A DNA stretch of 64,000 nucleotides from Gentiana macrophylla (GCA_026214975.1 JAOBSW010001120.1:55533-119532); one strand, 5' to 3'; shown: positions 1 to 11,349, counted from the stretch's first letter. Program-made: numbers and translations. The notes: a model not told the origin generated them from the letters alone.

Positions 1-343
1 GTTATAAGCCATTTTGTCAACTACTTGACTTAGTCCTTGATTCCGAAATTTCATATAGTGGCGATTACAAAATTATTCTAAGTATTTTATTTTATAGTTA
101 TTAAGTAATTCATGTAGAATTTCATTTAGATAATATTTTATAACTAATTTATTAAGTTATACACACTTTTTATTTTTTTAATAATCTTAGATAGATAAAA
201 TTAATATGATTATAATGTTGACAGCATGCGTTACTAAGTTAGGAATTTAGTCTAGAAGAACTATATTGTTTGCATTATAACGGTTTTATATATTATCGCT
301 TATTTTGCTCGAGGGACGATCAAAAATTTAAGTGGGGAGTAGT
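1..343 (+). mobile_element. 3' internal end of an Athila-type Ty3/gypsy element with polypurine tract
   Basis: This AT-rich stretch has no coding potential. It ends in a purine run (AGTGGGGAGTAG, about 331-342) directly before the LTR start at 344, which is where a polypurine tract that primes plus-strand DNA synthesis should lie. The following LTR is therefore the 3' LTR of a plus-strand element whose body lies outside the window to the left. No target-site duplication can be checked because the other end is not present. Confidence 0.6.
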
Positions 344-699
344 TGATGTATGATAAAAATATAACCATATTATATAACTTTTTATATCGTATTTACGATA
401 ATATCGTATAAATTCTATAAAAATATATCTAAAAACACATAAAAATCGAAATCGTTATAAATAGATATTATCGTTATTATTTTAGTAAAACTTATAGTTT
501 TTATGATCAAAATTATGTGGCTCGTGTTTTTGATTGCTTTGAGTGCGTGTGATGGAAAATCAAGAATTAAAACCAAATAAAGATTGAAATGGAAGAAAGA
601 TATTTTTCAAGATCCGCCCGAACCGAAAAAACCCGGCCCGAGAGCGGAATCTCTCGCCACCAAAGACATTGGGAATTTGTCTGGAGAGAATCTCCATCG

Positions 700-765
700 T
701 AGCACGCCCGCCGCCGGTAGATTACACCGCCCGCGCCGCCTTGTATTCCACTCTATAAATACTCC
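700..765 (+). promoter_or_regulatory. LTR promoter: TATA box with GC-rich upstream segment
   Basis: TATAAAT at 754-760 sits at the same place as the TATA box of the related LTR at 31871-31882. The preceding 60 bases are GC-rich (CGCCCGCCGCCGG, CCGCCCGCGCCGCC), in contrast to the AT-rich surroundings. They hold no clean inverted repeat, unlike the equivalent segment of the related LTR. Confidence 0.5.
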
Positions 766-793
766 TCATTTGCAGCTTGATGGAGTGGTACCA

Positions 794-803
794 ATATATA
801 TAT

Positions 804-849
<46 letters not shown>
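794..849. repeat. (TA)n microsatellite
   Basis: Nearly pure TA dinucleotide tract with one interruption, just downstream of the LTR TATA box. The same tract is found at the same LTR position in the copy at 31763-31841. Confidence 0.9.
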
Positions 850-851
<2 letters not shown>

Positions 852-1807
852 CTTAATCTAGTTTGTAGTTCGTAAATACCAGTAAACGACACTCTGTCGA
901 AATAATAATGTAGTATAAGTATCGTTTTAGTAATTAGAAGGTTTATCAAGGCTCGTTGTTGCTAAAGGAGTTGTTATTTCCGGAGAATACGGCTCTGACG
1001 CTACAATTGTAATCTGGTAACTTTTTAATGTATTTATGTTTGTTTGTTGTTATTAGTATCTATATAATAGTTATAATGATATTAGGCTAACTCTATATCT
1101 AGCCAATATATGAAATTGAATTAGTTTATCTTTTTAGGGAAATAGATGATGACTATTTTAAAATTGAATTAAAATCGATTATAATGAATCTTTTTCTATC
1201 TTGCAACGTATTGATAATATTCGGATTGACGTAATTAATCAAGATGAATCGCAACATATAACCTAATGATGAACCCGACCTGAGAAGTTAGGATATGAGA
1301 TAAAGGATAGAAAAACGGAGAGGTAAAATTGGCGAGTGAAAGCGTGACAACGGAATCCGATTTCCTACCCGGGGCGATTTGTCTTGGGAAAGATGAATCT
1401 TATTAAATTTGTGTTCAAGATCGTAACAATGTTAAAATCAACGGTTTAATTGAAACTAACACCGAAAGTTAAATCGATCCGCTCGACAACGGAGCCTTTT
1501 GAATAACATCGGCCGTTTGACAAATGGAACAACCTCTTTTATCCGGGGTAGATTTGTACTGCACTGCTCGTGATTTAATCGAGATTAGCATGGGGCGATT
1601 GTGGAGATTAAAGCGATGACAATTTGACATATGACAATTTCATACGCTCGTGTGAGGAGGAGTTGTCTAGCTCAGGAATACACCGATTCACATATAATTG
1701 ATTCACCTTAAAATAAGGAAAGATCGAGCACATCTATTTCTACTAAAAAGAGATACTGATTCAGTGACATATTCTTGGCTAGTCTTTAATAATATTACTA
1801 GTATTTA

Positions 1808-1919
1808 TATCTTATATATTGTATTGGTACCTATATATATTTATATATATATATATATTTGTATTTCTATATGCTTATATATATATTTTTGTATCTATAT
1901 ATATATATATTTGTTTTAG
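1808..1919. repeat. TA-rich imperfect microsatellite
   Basis: Degenerate TATATAT tract inside the LTR. The LTRs at about 21140-21180 and 30890-30930 hold a shorter TATATAGATATA tract at the equivalent position, so the expansion is specific to this copy. Confidence 0.6.
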
Positions 1920-2134
1920 TTTTATGCATTTATTTACTGTTTTAAGGTTACTAAATAGAAAAAAAGAAAAATTGCGACTTAGATTGAGTTAATAATAGCT
2001 TCTTGGTGTTTAGCCACACTCACGATTACCATACGTTTCTCGAGGATTCGACACGACTCACCATACTAGCACTACAGTTTGACCCGATACACTGTCGGTT
2101 AAGGACTGGTTTAGCACTAGAAAAGGCCACGTCA

Positions 2135-4462
2135 GTTATACGCATTATTTACAGTGTATTTGCCTTTTCCGGAGGGACTCCAAACGATGTCATTATTATG
2201 TGCCTCGAAAACTTCTTGAAGACTCTTACTAGTCGCGTGTATACATTTCCAAATCGGCGACGCATCGATCTTTGGCTTCTCAAAGGGGTTTCCATATTTA
2301 CTGACGAGGATCGAAACCCAAAGAGAGGAGTCGTCTGTAAGAAGTTGCCACGTCAACTTCCCCAACAGTGCAATATTCATAGTCCTAATATTTTTGAATC
2401 CAAGCCCTCCCAAAGACTTTGGTCGACAGAGTTGGTCCCAAGATAATAGAATGAAGCTTCCTCCTCCCTTTCTCTTCCCCCAAAAAAAACTGACGACAAA
2501 TTTTTTCGATAGGTAATGGCTTTCGGGAGTTTTACCGTTTGCATTACGTAATTCGGAAGTGTTGACAGCGAGCTCGTGATAAGAATAGTCTTGCCAGCTT
2601 TAGTTAGCGCATTCATCTTCCAAGTGCAAAGTTTCTTGCGCATTTTTTCCAAAATGTAACTATACGGTTTGATTTTCTGTCGAGACTGAGAAAGCGGGAC
2701 ACCCAGGTAGGTCCCAAAATTATTCGTATGAGCCATTTCGAGCTTCCGAGTAAGGAGTTTTTGTTGGCAAGCAGAGATGTTTTTGGAAACCATGAAACTC
2801 GACTTATCCACACTAATTCGCTGCCCCGACATTTTGCAAAAGTCGGCCAACACCCGATGAATAATTGAGGATTGACTCTCCGAAGCTTCTGCGAAGAGAA
2901 AGAGATCATCCGCAAAAAATAAATGGGATATGGCCGGACCATTCTTTTTTAATCGAATAGGCTTCCATTCACCCCTACCAATTGATTCTTCGATCAGCCG
3001 ACTGAGAGTTTCCATGCAAAGAACAAATAAATACGGTGCTAGGGGGTCACCTTGACGGAGTCCTCGTTTTGGGGTTATCGGATCTAGTTTTGTTCCATTC
3101 CACAAAATCGACAACTTAGAAGAGGACAAACCAAACATAATAAGTTGTGTAAGTTCGTCAGAAAAGCCCACCATTTTGATCGTGGACTCCATAAACTTCC
3201 ACCGTTCATATGCTTTTCTAAATCAATTTTGAGCATCATAAATCCCTTCTTGCCTATTTTTTTCCGAAAGGTATGCAATGATTCCTTGACAATTATGATG
3301 TTGCCCGTGCTACCACGTCCAGGAATGAAAGCATCCTGTGATTGACTAATGAGTTTATCAAGGACCATGCGCAGCCTGTTGGCTATAATTTTAGAGATAA
3401 TCTTGGCGATCACATTTGACAGGGCAATTGGCCTGAAATGAGCAGGAGTTTCGGGGGGTGTATTTTCGGTAACAATGAGATGAGTGTTTCATTACACTCG
3501 GCGGGGAAAAAGCCACGGCGAAAGGCACTAGTAATGAAATCAACAACAGTGTTTACCTGAGCCCAGCATCTTTTGAGAAAGAAAGCAGGGATGCCATCCG
3601 GACCCGGTGTTTTGTAAGATCCCATGTCGAACACAGCGTCTTCAATTTCCTTCTCAGACACCTCCCTATTAATTAATCTGGAATCAAGGTCAGATAGAGT
3701 TTTTAATTTGGCCATCAGTTGCACTTGTTCTCCTTCATCATCCGATTGGTATAACATAGAATAAAAGTCCCTGATCATTTTTTCAACATGGAGCTCATTG
3801 CTGGTCCATTCCCCGTTAGAGTCTTTTAGAGTAAGGACTTTTCTTTTAAGCTGCTTCGTAATGGTAGCAAGATGGTAAAAGTGTGTATTTCTCTCGCCAT
3901 CCACAATCCATTGGAGTTGACTCCGTTGGTGCCAGTAAGTCTCTTCTTGATCGAGGATGGAATTGAGTTCCAAAGACAAATCTACATGAAGGTCCGAGAG
4001 AAATTGTGAAGGGGCTATTTCCAAACTCGATTCTATTCCTTCAAGACGAGCTAGGCAAGTCTTCTTTCGCTCAAAAATATTTCCAAAAACTTTCCGATTC
4101 CAAAGTTTCGCCTCTTTCTTAAAATTCGTGAAGGTTGCACAAAGATCCCCCGTGTAACTCCAATGTTTCTCCACAAACTTTTCAAACTCTTCATGTTCGA
4201 GCCAGGCTCGTTGAAAGAAAAAAGCCTTCGGATCTTTACGTTTCTTGATTTTCTCCGCCGTGATTAATAAGATAGGGTTGTGGTCTGAATGTACCCTCGG
4301 TAAATGTTTAACCACAGCAGTCGGATAGGCTTCAATCCACTCAGTAGTACTCCAAGCTTGATCTAGTCTTTGCAAAAAAAATTCCCCTCGACGAGTAACA
4401 CCGGACCAAGTGAATCGGGGTCCGTGGAAGGGGATCTCCATCAAACAACATTTCTGAGTCAT
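2135..4462 (-). pseudogene. LINE ORF2: reverse transcriptase, broken
   Basis: The segment encodes the C-terminal end of the endonuclease (SDHNPIL), then the reverse-transcriptase fingers and palm: YKTPGPDGIP, IANRL, QDAFIPGR, LRQGDPLAPYLF and the catalytic FADDLFLFAEA box, an F-A-D-D variant usual in plant LINEs, with YLGVPL downstream. Reading frame changes occur near 3413, 3190 and 2400, so no single protein can be made. The upstream endonuclease is separated by an in-frame stop at 4466-4468. The last readable part (GKYTVNNAY) lies just before the usual RNase H or zinc-binding tail and stops at the LTR junction. The element is dead. Confidence 0.85.
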
Positions 4463-4465
4463 TCC

Positions 4466-5026
4466 CTAAAATTTCGCCGCATTAAATCCTCCAACCGGTC
4501 TTCCACCCCTCTTGTACTTTTGAAACGCAACTTGATTCATGTCACCAATTAAACACCAAGGATGGGTAACAACGGAAAAAAGACGTTCAAGATAATCCCA
4601 TAATTCATTCCTCGCCAACGGAGTTGAGGAGGCGTAAATTAAGGAGTATATCGAGGAAATGATCCCCGACTTTTTGTAAGCAATGTTTAAGTAGTAGTTT
4701 GTCCAAGACAGAATGTGGAGGTGGGTATTTTCTTCATTCCAAAAACACCACAGTCCACCCGAATAACCACGCGCTTCCACCACAAACACTTTGGTAAAAA
4801 AGGTTTTTTTGAGGACCTGTTTAGCTCTCTCGCTCGAACATCGTGTTTCCATAATAAAAAGTACATCAGGCTTGTGATCAGACAAAAGTGAGCTAAGATA
4901 TTTAAGAAGTTCTGTAGAGCCCGCCCCACGGCAATTCCAGGCTAGAAGTCGCATTAAGTCAGGATTTTGAGGAGGAAATCTCCATCGAACTATCAAAAAG
5001 AGGATTAACCTCAACCAAATCAACAT
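4466..5026 (-). pseudogene. LINE ORF2: endonuclease/exonuclease/phosphatase-fold domain
   Basis: The domain starts at MRLLAWNCRGAG (Met at 4952-4954), typical of the plant LINE endonuclease start. The METRC and GDMNQV boxes follow; the second corresponds to the GDFN metal-binding motif with Phe replaced by Met. In L1 elements this domain nicks target DNA at T-rich sites. The frame is the same as that of the downstream segment, and one in-frame TAG interrupts them, so this is premature termination rather than a frameshift. The C-terminal SDH motif lies beyond the stop. Confidence 0.85.
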
Positions 5027-5303
5027 CCATTGTCGGCCCTTGGCTTTCCTTATCCGGAGGCTTGGATTTCGTATAGTCCCCTTGCTTTTTAGGAGGAGCG
5101 GAATGGTCCCTCTTGAGAATTTTTGTTACCTCCGGTTGCTCTATAGAAGATCCCGGAGTCATGTTGGTTCGGGCAACTTCTGTTAGGGGGGGTGTTCGTT
5201 GAAGTGATTTATTCTTGGCCGAATTCGGTAACCTGGAGTTTTGTGGTTGTTTATCAGTCGTGGTGTCATTGCCTTTGCGTTTGGAAGATTCAATTTGGTT
5301 TTT

Positions 5304-6604
5304 CTAGGTATTTCGAGGGGCTGGTTTCTGGTTCGAAACAGAAAAATGTGACTTACCTCCTTCAGACGAGGTTCTTACTTGGGTATTGTTGGTTGTAGGT
5401 GGTTTCATGGATATTTCCGCTATTTTGGCAGGTCCTCCATGGGATGGGATCGAATTAAATTGTTGTTGGGGGCTTTCCACATCTGTTATTCCAACAATTT
5501 CAGAATTTTGTTCTTTGACATTCACCGCATTAAGAATTTCGAACCTTGAACCTGTACTCTGGCACTGCTGATTTGGGGCTGAATGAACATTTTCCTGATT
5601 AGCGGCAGCCGCTGTTTTAGCATTTTTGGGTCCGGAGGTGTTCATTCTCCTCCTCGTTTGTGCAATCATCCAAGGTCCGAATGGTTGCTCTTCGGTAGGT
5701 CCAGTTGGTGCAGAAGGGACATTTTCTTGAGGTGCTGCACCATCAACCGGTTCAGAAACTCTACTCGGACATGTATCTTTATGCTGTCCAAACTTTCCAC
5801 ATCCGTAGCAAATGAGTTGGAGACCCTCGTACTCCACCTTATATCGTTTTCCATTTAATCGAATACTCGGTTTCAGCACTTTTCCGAGTTCAATTTCCAC
5901 ACAAACTCGAGCAAATTTGCCTCTAGCATTTTCTAAAGTTACCGTATCCACTTTAACCACTTTTCCAATGATGTTACCAAGTCTACGGACCAAAGATTCG
6001 CGAAATACCTCAATCGGAACCGCAGGAAAACGGATCCAAGCAAACGTAGATTTTATTTGATGTTCAAAGGGGTGGAAGAAGGGTCTCCATTTAGTCACAT
6101 AGAGGTAGTGACCTTGAATCATCCACGGGCCATCTCTCAGTGCTCTCTCGTAATCCATTGAATGGGCAAAGCGTGCTATGTAGTATCCGTTTTCAAGGTC
6201 GGTAAGTTCTAGTCTTCCACTCATGTTCCACAGAGAAGACAGCCTGTTATAGAGGTACTTGTAGGAAATTGTTTTTCCTAGCAATTTGATGATTAAGGCT
6301 TTCCTCCATGGCCTCCACAAATCGAGACACTCATCAAGGGGGATAACAACTTCATCCTCTTCCGCTTCTCTGCCGAAATAATTATCAATAATGTCTGCAT
6401 ATTCCTCATTTCGGAGTCATCTTCTTCACCTATATAAATTCCCATATCAGCGTATCGTGCTGAGACAACATCCACTCCACTTCGGGTGGTCGACGCCGGA
6501 GTGTCATCAGAGGCCGTCGGTGATTTGCCCCAAAACCTACTGCGGTTCAGCAAATCTCTTTGTTGCATTTTTCTAGTCTGCAAAATTTCCATTGTATATT
6601 TCAT
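5304..6604 (-). pseudogene. LINE ORF1: DUF4283-like RNA-binding protein with CCHC zinc knuckle
   Basis: The N-terminal 100 residues (from 6604) and the main part (from 6320) are in different frames, so at least one frameshift is present. The main part carries the plant ORF1 signature: LTDLENGYYIARF, ALRDGPWMIQGHYL and WIRFPAVPIE, followed by a single knuckle CYGCGKFGQHKDTC (C-X2-C-X4-H-X4-C). Such proteins bind the LINE RNA and form the ribonucleoprotein. The C-terminal part is rich in Gln, Asn, Pro and Ser. The short separate frame at 4959-5162 probably belongs to the ORF1 tail or the inter-ORF spacer. Confidence 0.8.
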
Positions 6605-6637
6605 CTTACATCCTTATGTTTTTTTTTTCAGGGGTAT

Positions 6638-6895
6638 TATTAGAAGATAAAGTAACAGAAGATGAATGGAGTTCGAAAAAGAGATAAAGATGATATATTG
6701 TCAAGATAATTTAGTAGTTTGAATAAAAGATTGTTTATTTGTTTTTCAAATTATTAGAATTATATTTGGATTAGTTTTTAGGATTATCTCTTATGATTTC
6801 TCCACTATATAAGAGTGATCCATTCTATGGATTTCAATCAATTCAATAAAACCATTAGTTTGTGTCTTCTGTTCTGCGTATTCTGATTTTCTTCA
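6638..6895 (+). repeat. 5' LTR of TRIM/LARD element
   Basis: Starts TATTAGAAGATAAAG and ends GATTTTCTTCA, immediately followed by the primer-binding site. It contains TATATAAGAG near 6807, a likely TATA box. The usual 5' TG is TA in all copies. Confidence 0.8.
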
Positions 6896-6906
6896 TGGTA
6901 TCAGAG
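6896..6906 (+). other. Primer-binding site (initiator tRNA-Met type)
   Basis: TGGTATCAGAG abuts the LTR. This is the standard copia-type minus-strand primer site. Confidence 0.85.
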
Positions 6907-7242
6907 AAAGAGGCGGGGGTTCGAGTGCCTTAATATTGGCGAACCCTCGCCCGATCCTTTTTTTTTTCGCTTAAAAAAAAAAAATCCTCATTTTTGCATA
7001 TTTTCGTGTATGCATTCTCATCAATTTGGTTGAGTAAGACTGAATCAAACATGCATTGGTTGTTTTTTCAATATTCGTTCAATTATTTGTGCATTGCATT
7101 ATTTTAATTTAAATATCAATAAATCAAAGTTCATCCTTCTTATCCAAATCCAATTTTTTTTTTTGTAAGTCCAGTTCGTCCATTTTTTTAGTCATGGTTG
7201 CATACAGAACATAATTCCTCTCCTTTCATGCATATTGCGTCT

Positions 7243-7372
<130 letters not shown>

Positions 7373-7783
7373 TCACAGATTGTGTCTTAAAATAAATAAA
7401 AAATTGTGGTTGTTGCTCTAGTCCTTCTCATGTCATATAACATCATCTCTCTTCTTTGACATCCATTTATATTCACTTTCGTTTATGATGCAATTAGAAG
7501 GAAAAAAAAAAAATTTGCAGATCTATGACATCGTCTACAATGAAGACGGTGCTACAGTGAAGACAGATCCCTCCATCGGATGGTGCTAAAAGTAAGACAG
7601 GTTTGCAATCATCGGAGAAAATTGAAAAGATTTTTCGACAAACAAAGAAAGAGCCACATGCTAAAAGCCAGGAGCCAAAAGAGCCGGGAGCCAGAGCTAA
7701 AAGCCGTGGGTGTCAAAAAGTCGTATCAGATTCCTGGTTGACGGCAAACGTTGCCTTCAACCCCGGCAACGTTTGAGGGAGGG

Positions 7784-8010
7784 TATTAGAAGATAAAGTA
7801 ACAGAAGATGAATGGAGTTCGAAAAAGAGATAAAGATGATATATTGTCAAGATAATTTAATAGTTTGAATAAAAGATTGTTTATTTGTTTTTCAAATTAT
7901 TAGAATTATATTTGGATTAGTTTTTAGGATTATCTCTTATGATTTCTCCACTATATAAGAGTGATCCATTCTATGGATTTCAATCAATTCAATAAAACCA
8001 TTAGTTTGTG
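7784..8010 (+). repeat. 3' LTR of TRIM/LARD element, truncated
   Basis: Matches 6638-6864 almost base for base (for example AATTTAATAG versus AATTTAGTAG) and stops at TTAGTTTGTG, about 31 bases before the expected LTR end. It follows the polypurine tract at 7771-7783. Confidence 0.85.
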
Positions 8011-8011
8011 A

Positions 8012-8269
8012 TGAAGAAAATCAGAATACGCAGAACAGAAGACACAAACTAATGGTTTTATTGAATTGATTGAAATCCATAGAATGGATCACTCTTATAT
8101 AGTGGAGAAATCATAAGAGATAATCCTAAAAACTAATCCAAATATAATTCTAATAACTTGAAAAACAAATAAACAATCTTTTATTCAAACTACTAAATTA
8201 TCTTGACAATATATCATCTTTATCTCTTTTTCGAACTCCATTCATCTTCTGTTACTTTATCTTCTAATA
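8012..8269 (-). repeat. Inverted full-length LTR forming a fold-back with the 3' LTR
   Basis: Reverse complement of the complete 258-bp LTR, from TGAAGAAAATCAG to CTTCTAATA. With the preceding LTR it makes an almost perfect palindrome of about 480 bp with essentially no spacer. Confidence 0.85.
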
Positions 8270-8552
8270 GGTATCTTACATCTTTATGTTATGGATGTGT
8301 ATCTCAGTATCTCCGCCCTAGAAAAATGAACAATAATTACCAAAATATAGTGAGAGGATGAAAATACGGTCATTAGAACCATAAATCATGCAGATTTAGG
8401 AGAGTTTAGCATTTATCTAGTTAAAAGGTGAAAGATTAGTGACGCATTTCTAATTTCCTAGCTATTGGAAATTTGTATTTTTATTTTTGACAAAGCTACT
8501 GGATATTATTTTTGTAAAAAAAAAAAAATTTGTCTCCCACCCTTAAATAATA

Positions 8553-9790
8553 CTTCCTCCGTTTTTTTTTATCTGTCACATTTCAGTTTTTGTCATTTCT
8601 TTATTTATCTGTCATTTTACATTTCCAATGCAGTATTTATTATTTTTTCTTCTTTTACCAACAAAATATTTACATCACCAATTAAAAAAAGGGCCAATTA
8701 TTTAAAAGGACTGATTTTCAACTTATAGGGAGTAATAGACACTCAAATCTTATTTAGTTATAAGGACATTCTAATTTAGTGGATAAAGAAGAAGAAAAAA
8801 AAAAAAGGAAAGGAGGAAAAAAAAAAAAGAAGCGCTCAAAGGGGAAAAAAAAAAACTTTTTTTTTTTAATTCACCATATTCTGAATGTCATATATTTTGA
8901 TTTAAAACTCGGATCATCATAATTTTTTCACTAAAATTCATATTTTTTCGTCTTCTTTATTCTAAAATCAAATTTGATATTTTTCCGAATAAATTTCATA
9001 AAATCAATTTTTTTTTCATAAAAATCGACGTGACGTATTGATCACCGCTATGCATTGACCACCTACCGGGATCATTGGCCACCGGATCCATTAACCACCC
9101 CGATGCATTCACGCCGCGATTCATTGGCTACCATGATGTATTGACCGACCGCGATCCATTGGCAACCTTGATCGATGACATCTCATTGTAGCGATTTATG
9201 CAACGACGCCTCTCGTCAGAAGCGATTTACGAATGACACTTATCAGCGATCTATGTAATGATGTCTTATCAGATCGAATTACGCAATGACTTCTTATGCA
9301 TCGGACATCAATGTCGCTGCATGATGTTCATCAACGCCATCGCTTCGTAAATCAACGCCATCGCATGTTTCATCAATGCCATCGCTTCTTGACATCAATG
9401 TCATGTTGCATCTTAAAAAATCAATGTCACCAGCGCTTTTTTTTTTTTTTTTTTTTTTTTCGCTTATCTTTTTTTTTTTTTTTTTTTTTTTTTTTTCCTT
9501 CTTTATCATTTGAAATTAGAATGTCCCTTATAACTAAATAAGTTTCTTCTTAAAATTAGAATGCCCTTATAACTAAATAAGATTTTGAGTCATTCTAAAT
9601 GATCATTAATTCTCTAACGACGGCCTTATAACTAATTTGCACTTAAAAAAACACAATTCCCATACTAAAAACTCATTACCAACAAAACATTTATATCTTC
9701 AATAAAAAAATACATTTCAAATACACATATTAATTACTTTATTAATCTGTGTGATTATTCTCTCTACGACATTTATATAAACGGAGGGAG
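8553..9790. mobile_element. Stowaway-like (Tc1/mariner) non-autonomous element, interrupted
   Basis: Ends are CTTCCTCCGTTTTT on the left and AAACGGAGGGAG on the right, inverted repeats of the CTCCCTCCGTTTC type. Both are flanked by TA (8551-8552, 9791-9792), the Stowaway target duplication. A block near 8655 (ACCAACAAAATATTTACATC) and one near 9680 (ACCAACAAAACATTTATATC) are similar in direct orientation, so two MITEs or a duplicated body may be involved. At over 1.2 kb it is far longer than a usual Stowaway, because of inner inserted sequence. Confidence 0.55.
8748..9585. repeat. Inner inverted repeat enclosing degenerate short repeats
   Basis: The left arm (8748-8794, CTTATTTAGTTATAAGGACA) has inverted partners at 9497-9541 and again at 9554-9585. 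Between them lie A-rich and T-rich tracts (about 8793-8867 and 9437-9496) and a degenerate repeat region (9050-9420) with recurrent ATTGACC/ATTGGCCACC, CAATGACGTCTTATC-like and CATCAACGCCATCGC words. No coding sequence is credible; open frames here are low-complexity artefacts. Confidence 0.5.
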
Positions 9791-9828
9791 TAAAATTTTA
9801 CAACCGTAACTCCCAGAATTGGGATCGT

Positions 9829-9999
9829 CTGCTGTAAGTCCGCCTCTGCTGTGCTGTGATCAAAACGGCGTCGTTTCGACGCAAAACGACGTCGTTTTGC
9901 TGTGTGTTGTTATTTTTTAACTCTGAACCAAAACGACGCCGCTCAAACTCAAAATGACACCGTTTTGACGTTATAGCACCGTCTGCCGTGAATCCGCCA
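9829..9999. repeat. Palindrome cluster with AAAACGACGTCGTTTT motifs
   Basis: CAAAACGGCGTCGTTT, CAAAACGACGTCGTTTTG, AAAACGACGCCG and AAAATGACACCGTTTTG follow each other within 120 bases. Imperfect copies of CGTCTGCYGTRARTCCGCC lie at both edges (about 9829 and 9989) in direct orientation. The motif set resembles the interior of the MITE at 52523-52724, but no target duplication could be found here. Confidence 0.45.
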
Positions 10000-10869
10000 G
10001 AGCAGAGGATCCGAGCTCTCCCTCCCATTATCTCAAAATAAAAAAAATAAAAAAACTCCCATCTCCTACGATTCGTGAAGCTCTCCCTCCCCCGAGATCG
10101 CACCGCTCCGACGAGTTGACTGGCGGATGGAGGAACAGAGACGCTGGCAAGAAAAATATGACCAAATCGCATTAAGAAACGGGCCACCAGAACGCGAGCA
10201 GACGACCAGCCCTCGGAAGCAATCGGTAGCATTAAGCAAAGAATAGGGTTTCGGAGTCCTGAGACCTGAGACCAGAGACATAGAGTGGTTGTCGCTGCCT
10301 GCCTCCCTTCCTCATACTCTGGACTTAGTCAAGTAAGTAGTATTTCAATTTTCTTCATTCTCTTTGTTTCGAAGTCTCATTTTCTCCCAAGATGAGACTT
10401 TTTGATTTTTTTTTTCTTTCTAGATGATATCTTGGTATTGTGTGGGAAAGAGTATCGTTGCAAGTTGTATTTATGAGAAATTGTCTCTCATTCATGCTTG
10501 TAGTGTAGATTAGATCCAATTCTATGTAGATTGTATTTTGAGTTGATTTCCATTTAAGCTTATGAATTTCATTAAGAAGATTTTTTTGTCTGTTAATTTT
10601 TGTTTTTCATAACTTGAAATCCTTTTTTGTTTAGTAGAAACAAGAAATTCCATTTACAATGTAATTTTTTTAGCATAAAGATAGGAGGAAAAAATGGCGA
10701 CAAAAAAAGAAGTAAAGAGAACGATGTACCCCCTTTCTAAAAAAATGGTATACCCTACCGTTGAGGGTCCCCTCACCCCCGGGTACCCCCTTTCTAATCT
10801 TATTATTATAGCAAACCCACTACACAACGTAGATGCAGTCTGTTTTCCAAACCTCATAAATGGTGTGGC
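10000..10869. other. No recognised gene; GC-richer block followed by intron-like DNA
   Basis: Bases 10000-10320 are unusually GC-rich for the window and end in CAAGTAAGTAG (about 10330), which looks like a splice donor, followed by T-rich sequence. This could be a 5' untranslated exon of a plus-strand gene, but no coding exon follows that I can recognise. A perfect 15-base direct repeat GTACCCCCTTTCTAA occurs near 10726 and 10783. Confidence 0.25.
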
Positions 10870-10929
10870 CCCCTTAACATACACCAGAAAAGTAAGGCCA
10901 AGTAATCCCAGGAAGTTCCAATGTTATTC

Positions 10930-11349
10930 GAAATGATCTTTGGCGTAATTAGAGCTTTTTTTCTCCTTGGACAAGATTGTGGTATAATATTTGAAGATGC
11001 ATCTTTTCTAACAAAATGCAGCAAAATATTGACACCAAGTTGGTGAATAACTTCTTTAACCTCTGGTGATGATGGCCTAGAAAAATCAGCAACCAAGTCT
11101 GATTCCAAAGACCTTAAGTACACCTACAAATCATTTTTACATTCCTTGTAGATTCCATTTTTTCGTATTTTCGGGCATGCAGTTCCTGCTTGACTGTATA
11201 CAACTCCAACTCCAATTGATGAATGTAATTCAAGACTTGTGGATCCCCACGAGCCAAAATTTCCACATCTTTCAATGCATCTACCAGGACTGCTTTTGCT
11301 TCTCGAAACTCCACAATATTCATGCTTCCACCCGTCTTCTGACCTGCTT
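10930..11349 (-). pseudogene. Host gene fragment: two exons of a conserved plant protein, possibly DUF760-like
   Basis: Read on the minus strand, 11349 to about 11143 gives an open segment with the helical charged sequence YIHQLELELYTVKQELH. A second open segment from about 11120 down to 10960 reads YLRSLESDLVADFS then RPSSPEVKEVIHQLGVNI. The second part resembles the conserved core of DUF760 plant proteins (YLxSL...SRPxSPEV+E.I); that match is from memory and tentative. Each segment is preceded by an AG acceptor-like site, yet only about 22 bases separate the exons, far too short for a plant intron. Neither end of a gene is visible. It is most likely a fragment of a host gene that was duplicated or captured and then trimmed; a decayed resident gene is possible. 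Confidence 0.45.

Larger units (their letters stand above)
344..2134 (+). repeat. Athila-type 3' LTR
   Basis: The LTR begins TGATGTATGATAAAAAT and ends CCACGTCA. It is collinear in reverse complement with the LTRs at 20914-21905 and 30665-32290: the AT-rich start (345-500), the TATA box, the stretch TTCCGGAGAATACGGCTCTG, the block before the (TA)-rich tract and the terminal block with TTTGACCCGATACACTG all match. It is a diverged copy of the same family. The bases after it (GTTAT) cannot be matched to a left target duplication, because the left flank is element sequence with a polypurine tract. It interrupts the LINE to its right. Confidence 0.8.
2135..6632 (-). mobile_element. L1-type LINE (non-LTR retrotransposon), 3' end cut off by LTR insertion
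   Basis: On the minus strand the order is ORF1 (5304-6604) with a zinc knuckle, apurinic endonuclease (4466-5026 and on), and reverse transcriptase (2135-4462). This is the order of plant L1 elements, which move by target-primed reverse transcription. The 3' part after the reverse-transcriptase connection region (usually an RNase H domain and poly-A tail) is missing because the Athila LTR ends at 2134. The right limit is uncertain; I place it before the target duplication of the LTR element at 6633. Confidence 0.85.

Noticed and set aside
584..856. Open frame ending in a run of Ile-Tyr
   Set aside because: It is translation of an LTR promoter and (TA)n tract; no codon bias or family.
339..2139. 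344-2134 as a solo LTR
   Set aside because: Left flank is a polypurine tract and element-like DNA, and flanks GTAGT/GTTAT do not match; it is a 3' LTR.
9294..9541. Open frames on both strands with poly-Lys or poly-Phe
   Set aside because: Produced by A/T homopolymers in the inverted repeat region.
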